From: Candidatus Hydrothermus pacificus
GTDB lineage: Bacteria > Hydrothermota > Hydrothermia > Hydrothermales > Hydrothermaceae
Length of the DNA: 64,000 nt
Reading direction: 5' to 3'
Assembly (NCBI GenBank): GCA_002011615.1
Contig: MTOH01000013.1
Span: forward strand, 18,772 to 82,771
Shown here: one piece after another, positions 31,429 through 40,574 of the stretch
How the letters are laid out: each line of letters begins with the position of its first letter
Position numbering within the stretch: position 1 is the stretch's first letter
The notes under the pieces: model-generated
Told to the model about the DNA's origin: nothing
Database searches by the model: none
The model's input: only the letters and a program-made list of their open reading frames with translations
Program-made: the position numbers and the translations under genes

Positions 31429-32956
31429 AAACCTCCTTTAATGAATTGCAAATTTCACCGAGCGTAAGATTATTTTTAACTGCAGACTTAATATAGGGCA
31501 TGAGATTCTCATCTTTTTCAGCTTTTTCTTTTAAAATGCCCATCCATTTTAAAACTGTGCTTCTATCCCTTTTCTTTCTAAAATCCCTTAAAAACCTTGC
31601 TCTTTCCTCAAATATTTTTTCTGAAATTTTTATTTCAGGAGAGGGTATTTTTACATCTTCATCTTTGAAGATGTTAACTCCGACGACATGCTCTTTGTTT
31701 TTTTCTACATCCTTCTGATATTTGTAAGCACTCTCTTCAATTAATTTTTTCATATAACCATTTTCAACACATTTTAAAGCTCCGCCTCTTTCTTCTATAT
31801 CTTTGAGTATCTCTGTTATTTCCTCCTCTTTGTCTCTGGTGAGTTTTTCCAATAAATAAGAACCTCCAAGCGGGTCTGCGTATTCAGACACTTTACTCTC
31901 ATAGGCTATTATCTGTTGTGTCCTTAATGCAATTTTAACCGCTTCTTTTGAAGGAAGTCCTATTGCTTCGTCAAAAGAATTTGTATGAAGACTTTGTGTT
32001 CCTCCAAATATTGCGGCAAGCGCCTGGAGAGCCACCCTGATTATATTATTATGAGGTTCCTGATAGGTGAGAGTGGAGCCGCAGGTCTGGGTGTGAAATC
32101 TCATTTTCATTGCTTTCTCACTTTCTGCTCCAAATCTTTCTTTCATTATTCTTGACCACACTTTTCTCGCTGCTCTGAATTTTGCGACCTCCTCAAAAAA
32201 ATTATTGTGCACACCAAAAAAAAATGAAATTCTTTCACCTATCCTGTTTATATCAAGACCCCTTGATAAAGCATTTTCTATGTATTCAATCGCATTCGCA
32301 AAAGTGAATGCAATCTCCTGTCCTGCGGTGGCTCCTTTTTCTCTTATATGATACCCTGAGATTGATACAAAATACCATTTCGGGATATATCTGGTGCAGT
32401 ATTCCCATATATCAATGGCGAGTTTTACTGATTCTCTTGGTGGATAAATATAGTTTCCCCTTGCGAGAAACTCTTTTAAAAGGTCGTTTTGAACGGTTCC
32501 TCTTAACTCATTTTCTTTCACTCCCTGCTTTTCAGCAGTTATTATATACATTGCAAGAATGATATTGGCTGTTGCATTTATTGTCATTGAGGTTGAAACC
32601 TGTTTAAGGGGGATTTCTTTAAATATTTCTTCCATGTCATAAATAGTGCTTACAGTTACACCTACTTTTCCTACTTCCCCTTTTGCCATAGGAGCATCAG
32701 AGTCTATCCCCAGCTGAGTTGGAAGGTCAAAGGCAACTGAAAGCCCTGTTTGTCCTTTAGCAAGTAGATATTTAAACCTTTCATTTGTTTCTTTTGCGGT
32801 GCCATATCCAGCATACTGTCTCATTGTCCAGAGCTTGCCTTTATACATTGTCCTGTGAATTCCCCTTGTAAATGGAAATTTACCTGGATCAGATATATCC
32901 TTTTCGTAGTTAAGACCTTTTATATCTTCGGGTGTGAAAAAATATTTTTCATCCAT
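31403..32956 (-). CDS. Methylmalonyl-CoA mutase, large catalytic subunit without B12 domain
   Basis: 517 residues covering the TIM-barrel substrate domain: GTAKETNERFKYLLAKGQTGLSVAFDLPTQLG, STSMTINATA, FVSISGYHIREKGATAGQEIAF and THTQTCGSTLTYQEP-type core (HTQTCGSTLT). The C-terminal cobalamin-binding domain (DxHxxG) is absent, as in two-subunit archaeal-type mutases, so a separate B12 subunit must be encoded elsewhere. It interconverts methylmalonyl-CoA and succinyl-CoA. Starts 8 bases inside the biotinyl-carrier gene. Confidence 0.95.
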   Translation of the reverse strand: MDEKYFFTPEDIKGLNYEKDISDPGKFPFTRGIHRTMYKGKLWTMRQYAGYGTAKETNERFKYLLAKGQTGLSVAFDLPTQLGIDSDAPMAKGEVGKVGVTVSTIYDMEEIFKEIPLKQVSTSMTINATANIILAMYIITAEKQGVKENELRGTVQNDLLKEFLARGNYIYPPRESVKLAIDIWEYCTRYIPKWYFVSISGYHIREKGATAGQEIAFTFANAIEYIENALSRGLDINRIGERISFFFGVHNNFFEEVAKFRAARKVWSRIMKERFGAESEKAMKMRFHTQTCGSTLTYQEPHNNIIRVALQALAAIFGGTQSLHTNSFDEAIGLPSKEAVKIALRTQQIIAYESKVSEYADPLGGSYLLEKLTRDKEEEITEILKDIEERGGALKCVENGYMKKLIEESAYKYQKDVEKNKEHVVGVNIFKDEDVKIPSPEIKISEKIFEERARFLRDFRKKRDRSTVLKWMGILKEKAEKDENLMPYIKSAVKNNLTLGEICNSLKEVYGEYDRRD

Positions 32957-33437
32957 TTTTAACTTTTATAAGTTTATCTCCTTTTTTAACCGAAGAACCT
33001 TTTTCTACAAATATTACTTCAATTTCTCCGTTTGTCGGTGAAGAAATTTCTATCTGCATTTTCATTGATTCCATTGCTAAGAGAGGCGTTCCCTTTTTTA
33101 CTCTCTCACCCTTTTTGCCTTTGATTTCCGTTATTATTCCGGGCATCGGAGCATAGATAATATTTCCTTCTTCATCTTCTCTCTTTTCTCTCTTTTTACC
33201 TGTTTCAACTTCATATTCATTTCCGTCCATTAAAATTGTGTATCTGTCCTTTCCTGCTCTGAATATAGAAAATTCAACTCCTTCGCCATTTATTATTGCG
33301 AACATCCTGCCATCAATTTCTTTATTTATAATTTCTACTTCAAATTCCTTATTCCTGTAAATTATTCTTTTTTTATTCCCTTTGTCTTCTATCTCAAATT
33401 CAAACTCTTTGTTGTTTACAAAAACGTGTTTTTTCAA
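32949..33437 (-). CDS. Biotinyl carrier protein of acyl-CoA carboxylase
   Basis: 162 residues. The C-terminal biotinyl domain has APMPGIITEIKGKKGERVKKGTPLL followed by AMESMKMQIEI, whose Lys is the biotin site. The N-terminal 85 residues are beta-rich and probably hold the carrier to the carboxylase. Overlaps biotin carboxylase by 4 bases. Confidence 0.93.
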   Translation of the reverse strand: MKKHVFVNNKEFEFEIEDKGNKKRIIYRNKEFEVEIINKEIDGRMFAIINGEGVEFSIFRAGKDRYTILMDGNEYEVETGKKREKREDEEGNIIYAPMPGIITEIKGKKGERVKKGTPLLAMESMKMQIEISSPTNGEIEVIFVEKGSSVKKGDKLIKVKNG

Positions 33438-34918
33438 GACAGGTTTCTCAGTCTATTTATAATTTTCCACATATTATAATCAGTTTTATTTCTTTTTATT
33501 TCCTGAAAAGGCATTTCCTCCATAAGTACGGATAAAATAGCTGCTTTCAGGTAGTCTTTTTCCTTTCCTTTTTCCTCATCAAATTTGAATTCTTTTAAAA
33601 AACCTGTGTTGTAATTCCCTTTCTTAAAATCTTTATTCTGCATTATTTTAATTAAAAATGGAACAACCGTCTGGATACCCATTACATTGTATTCCCTCAA
33701 TGCGCATATCATTCTCTCAATGGCATGTTCTCTTTTCTCAGCCCATACAATTAATTTTGATATCAGGGGGTCATAATATACAGGAATTTTCCAGCCCTCG
33801 TATATTCCTGAGTCTATTCTTATGCCGGGTCCTGAGGGTTCTGATAGAAATTCTATTTTGCCTGGTGAGGGTGCAAAGTTATTGAAAGGGTCTTCAGCAT
33901 AAATTCTTGATTCAATTGCATGTCCTCTAAGATTAATTTCTTCACTCTTCCATGGGATTTTCCCACCATCTGCTATTATAATCTGTGCTCTAACAAGGTC
34001 TTTACCTGTAACGAATTCTGTTACGGGGTGCTCAACCTGTAACCTTGCGTTTATCTCAAGAAAATAAAAATTTTTATTCTCATCAACCAGAAATTCGATT
34101 GTGCCTGCATTATAATATCCTATACTTTTTGCTATTTCTATAGCAGATTCAGTCATTCTTTTTCTTAAGTTCTTATCCATGAAAGGAGAAGGGGATTCTT
34201 CAATTATTTTTTGATGCCTTCTCTGGATGGAACATTCCCTTTCAAAGAGGTGAATATAGTTGCTTTTCTTATCTCCGAGTATCTGAACCTCAATATGCCT
34301 GGGTCCGGGTAAATATTTTTCCACATATAATGTTGCATCACCAAAGGCTTCCTTTGCTTCCTTGCTCGCCAGTTCAAAGGCACTTTTAAGCTCTTTTTTA
34401 CTTTTTACTATTCGCATACCCTTTCCACCGCCACCAAGTGCAGCTTTTATAAGAACAGGAAAACCAATTTCTTTTACCAGCTTTTCAAATTCTTCGTATT
34501 TTTTTGTTCCAGAAAGACTTCCCGGAATAACAGGCACACCACATTTTCTGGCAATTTTCCTTGCATATATTTTATCACCACTTTTTTCAAGAGCATCTGA
34601 AGAAGGTCCTATAAATATTATTCCTTTTTTCTCACATTCCTCTGCAAATTTAGAGTTTTCAGCGAGGAATCCATATCCCGGATGGATTGCATCTACATTT
34701 GACTTCTGTGCTATTTCTATAATTCTTTCAATATTGAGATAGCTCTCGGAAGGTTTTGCCCCACCTAAGTAGTATGCTTCGTCTGTCTTCCTCACATGAA
34801 GGGATTCTCTGTCAGCTTCAGAGAAAACCGAAACTGTTCTTATGCCCATCTCTTTTAGAGTTCTTGCTATTCTTATGGCAATCTCTCCTCTGTTTGCAAT
34901 TAAAACCTTCTTAATCAT
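33434..34918 (-). CDS. Biotin carboxylase subunit of acyl-CoA (propionyl-CoA) carboxylase
   Basis: 494 residues, ATP-grasp fold: [39 protein letters not shown], the glycine loop [12 protein letters not shown] near residue 165, [25 protein letters not shown] and [14 protein letters not shown]. It carboxylates biotin on the adjacent carrier. With mutase and epimerase alongside, propionyl-CoA is the most likely acceptor, but acetyl-CoA use cannot be excluded. Confidence 0.95.
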   Translation of the reverse strand: MIKKVLIANRGEIAIRIARTLKEMGIRTVSVFSEADRESLHVRKTDEAYYLGGAKPSESYLNIERIIEIAQKSNVDAIHPGYGFLAENSKFAEECEKKGIIFIGPSSDALEKSGDKIYARKIARKCGVPVIPGSLSGTKKYEEFEKLVKEIGFPVLIKAALGGGGKGMRIVKSKKELKSAFELASKEAKEAFGDATLYVEKYLPGPRHIEVQILGDKKSNYIHLFERECSIQRRHQKIIEESPSPFMDKNLRKRMTESAIEIAKSIGYYNAGTIEFLVDENKNFYFLEINARLQVEHPVTEFVTGKDLVRAQIIIADGGKIPWKSEEINLRGHAIESRIYAEDPFNNFAPSPGKIEFLSEPSGPGIRIDSGIYEGWKIPVYYDPLISKLIVWAEKREHAIERMICALREYNVMGIQTVVPFLIKIMQNKDFKKGNYNTGFLKEFKFDEEKGKEKDYLKAAILSVLMEEMPFQEIKRNKTDYNMWKIINRLRNLS

Positions 34919-36465
34919 AGAGGTATATTCCCATGTTTTTTGGGAGGGAGTTTCGCACTCTTGTTTTCAAGCATTTTCAGAGAATTAATTATCTTTTTCC
35001 TTGTTTCTCTTGGTTCTATAACATCATCAATGTATCCATGAGATGCAGCCACATAAGGATTTGCGAATTTTTCCCTGTATTCCTTTAATAGTTTTTGTCG
35101 CAGTTTCTCAGGATCATCGCTGTTTTCTATCTCTTTCCTGAAATTTATGTTAACCGCTCCTTCTGGTCCCATAACAGCGATTTCAGCAGTTGGCCATGCG
35201 AAGTTTATATCTCCTCTTATCTGCTTTGAGGACATAACACAGTAAGCACCTCCGTAGGACTTTCTTGTGATAACCGTTATTCTGGGAACTGTAGCTTCTG
35301 AAAATGCATATAAAAGTTTTGCACCATTTTTAATTATTCCTCTGTGTTCCTGTTCCACCCCGGGTAGAAATCCAGGAACATCTTCAAGGATTATCAGGGG
35401 GATGTTAAAGGCATCACAGAATCTTATAAATCTTGCTCCTTTGATTGAAGCGTCTATATCGAGAGCTCCGGCAAGAACCATCGGTTGCTGGGCAACTATG
35501 CCGATAACCCTTCCAGCCATTCTTGCAAATCCGACTATTATATTCTGAGCAAATTCTTCATGAACTTCTAAAAATGTTCCTTTATCTGTTATACTCTCAA
35601 TAACATTTTTCATATCATAGGGAATATTGGGGTCATCAGGAATAATACCATCCAATTCCTCACATATTCTGTCTTCAGGGTCGTCATTTTCCATGTAAGG
35701 AGGGTCTTCCAGATTATTTAAGGGTAAATATTCAAACAGGTCTTTTATCTTTTCAATACATTCCCGGTCATCTTTTGCAGTGAAATGGGCAATTCCTGAT
35801 TTTTCTGCGTGAACCTTTGCTCCTCCCAGTTCTTCAAAACTCACCACCTCGCCGGTTACTGCTTTTACAACTTCAGGTCCTGTTATAAACATGTAACTTG
35901 TCTTTTCAACCATAAATATAAAATCAGTAAGAGCAGGGGAATAAACCGCTCCTCCTGCACAGGGACCCATTATAGCTGAAATTTGAGGTATAACCCCTGA
36001 TGCCATAACATTTCTCCAGAATATTTCAGCATATCCTGCAAGCGATACAACACCTTCCTGTATCCTTGCTCCTCCTGAATCATTGAGCCCTATTACAGGA
36101 ACACCGTTTTGCATTGCGAGGTCAAGTATTTTACATATTTTTTCAGCATAGGCATAAGAAAGACTCCCTCCAAAAACCGTAAAATCCTGAGAAAAAACCA
36201 GAACCGGTCTCCCCTTTATCTTGCCGAATCCCGTTATAACACCATCCCCGAGAATTTTTTTCTTTTCCATTCCAAAATCATAGCATTTGTGGGTTACAAA
36301 TCTATCAAATTCATCAAAACTTCCAGGGTCCAGCAAAAGTTCAATTCTTTCTCTTGCTGTTAATTTACCTTTTTTGTGCTGTTTCTCAACTTTTTCTTTA
36401 CCTCCACCTTCTTTTGCCTTTTCTCTCAGTTTATTTAATTCTTCAATTTTTTCTTTTGTACTCAT
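34915..36465 (-). CDS. Carboxyltransferase subunit of propionyl-CoA carboxylase type
   Basis: Crotonase-fold carboxyltransferase of about 516 residues: [70 protein letters not shown] and a C-terminal [25 protein letters not shown]. The track start at 36531 is 22 codons upstream; ATG 36465 (MSTKEKIEE) follows AAAGAGGTT and fits the family. First gene of the nine-gene minus-strand unit. Confidence 0.94.
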   Translation of the reverse strand: MSTKEKIEELNKLREKAKEGGGKEKVEKQHKKGKLTARERIELLLDPGSFDEFDRFVTHKCYDFGMEKKKILGDGVITGFGKIKGRPVLVFSQDFTVFGGSLSYAYAEKICKILDLAMQNGVPVIGLNDSGGARIQEGVVSLAGYAEIFWRNVMASGVIPQISAIMGPCAGGAVYSPALTDFIFMVEKTSYMFITGPEVVKAVTGEVVSFEELGGAKVHAEKSGIAHFTAKDDRECIEKIKDLFEYLPLNNLEDPPYMENDDPEDRICEELDGIIPDDPNIPYDMKNVIESITDKGTFLEVHEEFAQNIIVGFARMAGRVIGIVAQQPMVLAGALDIDASIKGARFIRFCDAFNIPLIILEDVPGFLPGVEQEHRGIIKNGAKLLYAFSEATVPRITVITRKSYGGAYCVMSSKQIRGDINFAWPTAEIAVMGPEGAVNINFRKEIENSDDPEKLRQKLLKEYREKFANPYVAASHGYIDDVIEPRETRKKIINSLKMLENKSAKLPPKKHGNIPL

Positions 36466-36490
36466 ACTTTTAACCTCTTTTTGGTTAAAA

Positions 36491-36520
36491 ATTATAAGGT
36501 ATTGGAAAACTCTTTGACAA
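36491..36520 (-). promoter_or_regulatory. Promoter of the carboxylase-mutase-purA-ftsH unit
   Basis: On the minus strand TTGTCA (36520-36515), an 18-base spacer and TATAAT (36496-36491), about 25 bases before the start at 36465. Its -35 box almost coincides with that of the divergent Lrp-like gene. Confidence 0.7.
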
Positions 36521-36543
36521 AAAAATACCAAATTTCTTATAAT
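36514..36543 (+). promoter_or_regulatory. Promoter of the Lrp/AsnC-domain gene
   Basis: TTGACA at 36514-36519, an 18-base spacer and TATAAT at 36538-36543. Shares five bases of -35 sequence with the divergent minus-strand promoter. Confidence 0.75.
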
Positions 36544-36580
36544 CTATTATTCTCATATTATTAAAAGGAGGAAATGAGAG

Positions 36581-36838
36581 ATGAACAAATACACAGCTTT
36601 TGTGCTTATCAAAGTAAAAGTGGGTAAACTACCTGAGGTGGTAAAAGAGCTTCTTACTATAGAAGAAATCAAGGAGCTTTATATGGTAACAGGTCCTTTT
36701 GACCTCCTCGCAATTCTGGAAGCGGACAAGTATGATGAGCTGGGAGAGGTAATTGTTGATAAGATTCATAACATTAAGGAACTTGATGATACCCAGACCC
36801 TGATGTCCTTCAAAACATATAGATATTTCTTAGGATAA
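36581..36838 (+). CDS. Stand-alone Lrp/AsnC ligand-binding (RAM) domain protein
   Basis: 85 residues matching only the C-terminal ligand-binding half of Lrp/AsnC regulators: YTAFVLIKVKVGKLPEVVKELL, ELYMVTGPFDLLAILEAD and DTQTLMSFKTYRYF. No DNA-binding domain, so it is a SraA-like small sensor that may oligomerise with a full-length regulator or an enzyme. AAAAGGAGGAAATG precedes the start. Confidence 0.88.
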   Translation: MNKYTAFVLIKVKVGKLPEVVKELLTIEEIKELYMVTGPFDLLAILEADKYDELGEVIVDKIHNIKELDDTQTLMSFKTYRYFLG

Positions 36839-36874
36839 TTTAGTTTATATTAACTAAAAAATTTAAGTTTTTAC

Positions 36875-36908
36875 TTGACATTTTTATTAAAAAGGTTTAT
36901 GATATAAT
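36875..36908 (+). promoter_or_regulatory. Promoter of the substrate-binding/ATPase cassette, near-leaderless
   Basis: TTGACA at 36875-36880, 17 bases, TATGAT at 36898-36903, with an overlapping TATAAT at 36903-36908. The ATG at 36914 is only 5 to 10 bases further on and has no ribosome site. Confidence 0.65.
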
Positions 36909-36913
36909 AACTT

Positions 36914-37771
36914 ATGAGAAGAATATTATTGCTTTTTATATTATCGATATCTATTATAAAAGGGGATATTTTGATAATAATGAATAATAAAGATAGTTAT
37001 TCCAGTGTAATAAAGAAATTCTCTTCTCTGTTTAAAGATGAAAAGATGGTAATTGCTCCTGTAAACAAGTTTCAACAGATTGGTTTAAACCCCAGAATAG
37101 TATTTTGCTTTGAACAGGATGCAATAGGCAAGTTTCCTGATAATTTCTCAAATATCCCGGTAGTTTTATTTTATATAAAGGACCCGCTTATGGATTTGGG
37201 GTTGAACATGACAGGAATCTTATATGTTCCACCTCCTTCAGTTTTTTTCTCTATGATGAACTCAAGTGGTTTAAGTGGTAAAAAGGTTGTTACTATTATT
37301 CCAGAGGGTGGCACCAGCACTTCTTATATAGAAAATGCCATAAGAGTGTCAAAAAACTTCAATATTGATTTAGAAATTATAGAAGTTAAAGCAGGCGATA
37401 TATTTAAAGTTTCAGAAGATATAAAGAAAGGGGAACTGATATGGATTTTCCCGAATAAAATAACCTTAAATCCGGGTTTTTTAAGATACATTATCAGGTT
37501 TTCTCTTAATGAAAAAAAACCCCTCATAGGCTATTCACGTTCAATGGTGGAACAGGGTTTTATTCTCGCAGTTGAGGTAGATGAAAATGCTTATAAGGAC
37601 AAAATGGACAAATTCTTGAAGAGCATACAGGGAGGTAGAAACCCTCTTACCATCCCTTTGCAATATCCCGATGATTTCAATTATTATTATAATTCTAAAG
37701 TTGCCAGGTTGTTAAACTTTGAAGTAGATTTTTCAAGGTTTTATAAAGAAGTTGAATATATTACAAAATGA
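36914..37771 (+). CDS. ABC substrate-binding-like periplasmic protein (PF04392-like)
   Basis: 285 residues with a signal peptide (MRRILLLFILSISIIKG). It has the two-lobed pattern of ABC_sub_bind proteins: a first lobe with PRIVFCFEQDAIGKFPDNFSNIPVVLFYIKDP, then GLSGKKVVTIIPEGGTSTSYIENAIRVSKNFNIDLEIIEV, and KKPLIGYSRSMVEQGFILAVEVD. No ABC transporter genes adjoin it; two kinase-like ATPase genes follow with 4-base overlaps. So it looks like a sensor input rather than a transporter component (inference). Confidence 0.65.
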   Translation: MRRILLLFILSISIIKGDILIIMNNKDSYSSVIKKFSSLFKDEKMVIAPVNKFQQIGLNPRIVFCFEQDAIGKFPDNFSNIPVVLFYIKDPLMDLGLNMTGILYVPPPSVFFSMMNSSGLSGKKVVTIIPEGGTSTSYIENAIRVSKNFNIDLEIIEVKAGDIFKVSEDIKKGELIWIFPNKITLNPGFLRYIIRFSLNEKKPLIGYSRSMVEQGFILAVEVDENAYKDKMDKFLKSIQGGRNPLTIPLQYPDDFNYYYNSKVARLLNFEVDFSRFYKEVEYITK

Positions 37772-39897
37772 AAGGACTGACTGAGTTTGGTAAAGAGCTT
37801 CTGGATAATCTGTTTTGTGATTTAAAATGTGCCCTTTATTACAGACACTTTAAAGACAAATATTTTATGCTGGGTTCCACCTCACCTGAATTTCCTCCTT
37901 TTGTAATGAACTCTAACTGGCAGGGATATACACCGGTCAATATAGACAATAACTTTGTATTGTTGTTTGCACAGGGGGTGACGCTTTCTGATGATATAAA
38001 TAAGAGAATTCAATTTGCTCGAAAATGCGTAGAAAATCATCTCTACCGGTACTATCTTAAAAAACTTGGAGACAAACTGCCTGAAATAGAAATACCCTAT
38101 GTCTCCTTCAGCAGTCTTGGTAGTGTTTTAAAAAACTTTTTACCGGATTCAAATATATTTTTATGGCTTAGAAAAAAGTTTTCAAATTTTTATAAGATAA
38201 TCTATTCTTATCCACAGATGGAACAGAAATATGTCGCTTTTTCAGAAACTCTTTCTACTGGTATAGTGCGTGCAAACACTGTGTTGAGCTACGAGTTGAT
38301 AGATTTCTTAGAAAATAATAATGTTAATTATTTAAAAATTATAACTGTTTCTGATAATCTTTTTTTATGGGGTTTTTATGATTTTCCACCAATAGAAGAA
38401 GACATAGATAAACTTGTTGAAAGATTTTACCCTGATAATTTTTTATTTCTGGACTCTTTTGAAATATTTATGAAAGAAATCTTTTTTAAAAAATATGACA
38501 GTTTCCGTAATTTTGCAAAGGACCTGCAGCGAATTTTCTCAGACATAGAAGGTGGGTTTCCCGTTTACTTTAAAGTATCCACTGATTTCCTGAAAGATGA
38601 ATTTTATCTTGATGAAAAGGGTGTTTTTCTTGTAAAAGCAAAAAATATAGAGAACTTAAATCATCTGGAAGATGTCCACGGAAAAATATCTTATTATTTG
38701 CCTTTTAAAAACGCTCCCCAACATTTAATATCCATAATTAATTCTAAATTAAAGGAGATATTAATGACCATATTTCATGAAAACTGTGAAAAACAGGTAA
38801 AGTTCCTTTTTGATTTTGTAAAAAATAGTAAATTTGATAAAATAGAGATTGATAGTTTTCTGAGAAAAATGGACGAGTTTGCAACCCTACCTGAACTTAA
38901 AACATCTATTGAAAATTTGATGGATGTCCTAAATAGATCAGTTTACTTAAAAAAAGAATACGAAGAAAAATTAAGAAACTATTCAAAATTATTCGGGGTT
39001 CAGGAGTCTGTGTGGGAAATACTTTTAAGAGAAACTGAGTTATCCCGCACTCTAATTCTTCTTTTTAAATTTATTAAAGAAGCTTATGAGGATGTTTCTG
39101 AAATTGTCTGGTTTAAAAGAGAGCAGGGTGTTATAAAAGATTTTGTTTCAAGCACCCGCTTCATACGCGAACAGGAGTTTATAAAAGCCATTGAAGATGA
39201 AAGTATTCCTTTAAGATGGAGAAGCTACTTTGTTATAAAAGACCGTTTCATTTATGAGTCAGATGAATATACTTTATGTTTTCTCTTTGAACAGGAGGTG
39301 GATTCAAACGAATACACAGGTATGGTAAAAGCCTTTAATTTGTTTTTATACTTTCTGGTCAATTTCAAAAAATATCACACCCAATTACAAAAAATTAGAG
39401 ATTTTCAAAAGGATTTTCCTGTAAAAATAAGGGTTATGAAGAATATGTTTTCTTTGCCTGAGAAGTCTGAATATGTTCTTTTCTGTGAGAAAAACAATCT
39501 GGAGTTAAATGGGATTATCAGGAAGGTTCTGGACGAACATAGTGTATCCATAAAGAAAAAAGATATACGGATAGAATTTCTAAAAGAGGATAAAATATTT
39601 GTTAGAGGATATGAACCCCTTTTAAATTATGCTTTCTTAAATCTGATGAAGGAATTAATAGATTACAACAGGATAAAAGGAAGGATAAACATAGCCATAG
39701 ATAAAAGAAAAGGACAGATATATATAGAGGATACAGGTATAGGACTTTCAAAAACCCAGATTGATATGCTCAAATGTAAAGATAAGGACAAAAATACTAC
39801 TTTCTCTCTCATAGGAGAAATATTTAGAGTCCATAACTTTGAATTGAGTATTAATGTGGAAAAGGGTATAGGTAATAAAATAAGGATATCTGTATGA
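37768..39897 (+). CDS. Large cytosolic protein with degenerate histidine-kinase-type ATPase domain
   Basis: 709 residues with no membrane helix. Residues 1-580 are unrecognised (aromatic, charged, mixed alpha/beta, possibly GAF-like parts). Residues about 600-709 look like a HATPase_c domain: NYAFLNLMKELIDYNR in place of the N-box, IYIEDTGIGLSKTQIDML as G1, and [13 protein letters not shown] at the end. The G2 lid (GxGxGL) is missing, so ATP binding may be weak. No H-box. Coupled by ATGA overlaps to both neighbours. Confidence 0.6.
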   Translation: MKGLTEFGKELLDNLFCDLKCALYYRHFKDKYFMLGSTSPEFPPFVMNSNWQGYTPVNIDNNFVLLFAQGVTLSDDINKRIQFARKCVENHLYRYYLKKLGDKLPEIEIPYVSFSSLGSVLKNFLPDSNIFLWLRKKFSNFYKIIYSYPQMEQKYVAFSETLSTGIVRANTVLSYELIDFLENNNVNYLKIITVSDNLFLWGFYDFPPIEEDIDKLVERFYPDNFLFLDSFEIFMKEIFFKKYDSFRNFAKDLQRIFSDIEGGFPVYFKVSTDFLKDEFYLDEKGVFLVKAKNIENLNHLEDVHGKISYYLPFKNAPQHLISIINSKLKEILMTIFHENCEKQVKFLFDFVKNSKFDKIEIDSFLRKMDEFATLPELKTSIENLMDVLNRSVYLKKEYEEKLRNYSKLFGVQESVWEILLRETELSRTLILLFKFIKEAYEDVSEIVWFKREQGVIKDFVSSTRFIREQEFIKAIEDESIPLRWRSYFVIKDRFIYESDEYTLCFLFEQEVDSNEYTGMVKAFNLFLYFLVNFKKYHTQLQKIRDFQKDFPVKIRVMKNMFSLPEKSEYVLFCEKNNLELNGIIRKVLDEHSVSIKKKDIRIEFLKEDKIFVRGYEPLLNYAFLNLMKELIDYNRIKGRINIAIDKRKGQIYIEDTGIGLSKTQIDMLKCKDKDKNTTFSLIGEIFRVHNFELSINVEKGIGNKIRISV

Positions 39898-40574
39898 AGT
39901 TTTTTCGAAAACTGGAAAACAACCTCAATGTAGAAAACAAAAAAACATTAGATTCAATCTATTTTATTGAGCCTCTTTTAAAGATTTTAAAAAGGATATA
40001 TCTGCTTGATCCAGAAAATAGAGAAAAAAAATTAAAATTACTTTTGAGGAAAATGGAGATACTAACCGACATTTTAAATGGTAAGGTGGTTACAGATTTT
40101 AAAGAAATAGAACCCAGATTTTTTATTGAAAATATTATATCCGAGATAGAGAACCTTGAGGATACGGGTTCAATAGATTTTGAGATTAGTTTTGACGAAA
40201 ATTTTAACTTTATTTCAGACCCTGAAATTCTTAAATTCATATTTACTGAGGTAATTAAAAATTCAATATGGGCATGTAAAAATCAGGGCAAAATAGGAAT
40301 TGCGTTTAAAAGAGACGATTATAACATTTATATAGAGATAAGTGATTCAGGAATAGGAGTGGAAAAACATGTGAAAAATAAAATTTTTCTTCCCTTTACC
40401 CAGTATAGTGAAAGATTTAACAGAGGTTTTGGACTTGGCCTATCAATGGTTAAGGGTTTATCAAAATTTATAGCAGCAAAGATTGAAGTTGAGAGTTACC
40501 CGGGAGAGGGCTCAATTTTTAGGCTTATTCTTCCAAGAGATTTAAAGATTAAAACAAGAGAGCCCGAATTATAG
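39894..40574 (+). CDS. Histidine-kinase-like ATPase protein lacking an obvious H-box
   Basis: 226 residues. The C-terminal HATPase_c domain is complete: N-box [15 protein letters not shown]1 [12 protein letters not shown]-box [12 protein letters not shown]2 [12 protein letters not shown] and [11 protein letters not shown]. The N-terminal helices, where a DHp domain would be ([31 protein letters not shown]), contain no His, so there is no canonical phospho-acceptor. It may form a heterodimer with the upstream protein. The 3' end overlaps convergent uvrB by 6 bases. Confidence 0.75.
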   Translation: MKFFRKLENNLNVENKKTLDSIYFIEPLLKILKRIYLLDPENREKKLKLLLRKMEILTDILNGKVVTDFKEIEPRFFIENIISEIENLEDTGSIDFEISFDENFNFISDPEILKFIFTEVIKNSIWACKNQGKIGIAFKRDDYNIYIEISDSGIGVEKHVKNKIFLPFTQYSERFNRGFGLGLSMVKGLSKFIAAKIEVESYPGEGSIFRLILPRDLKIKTREPEL

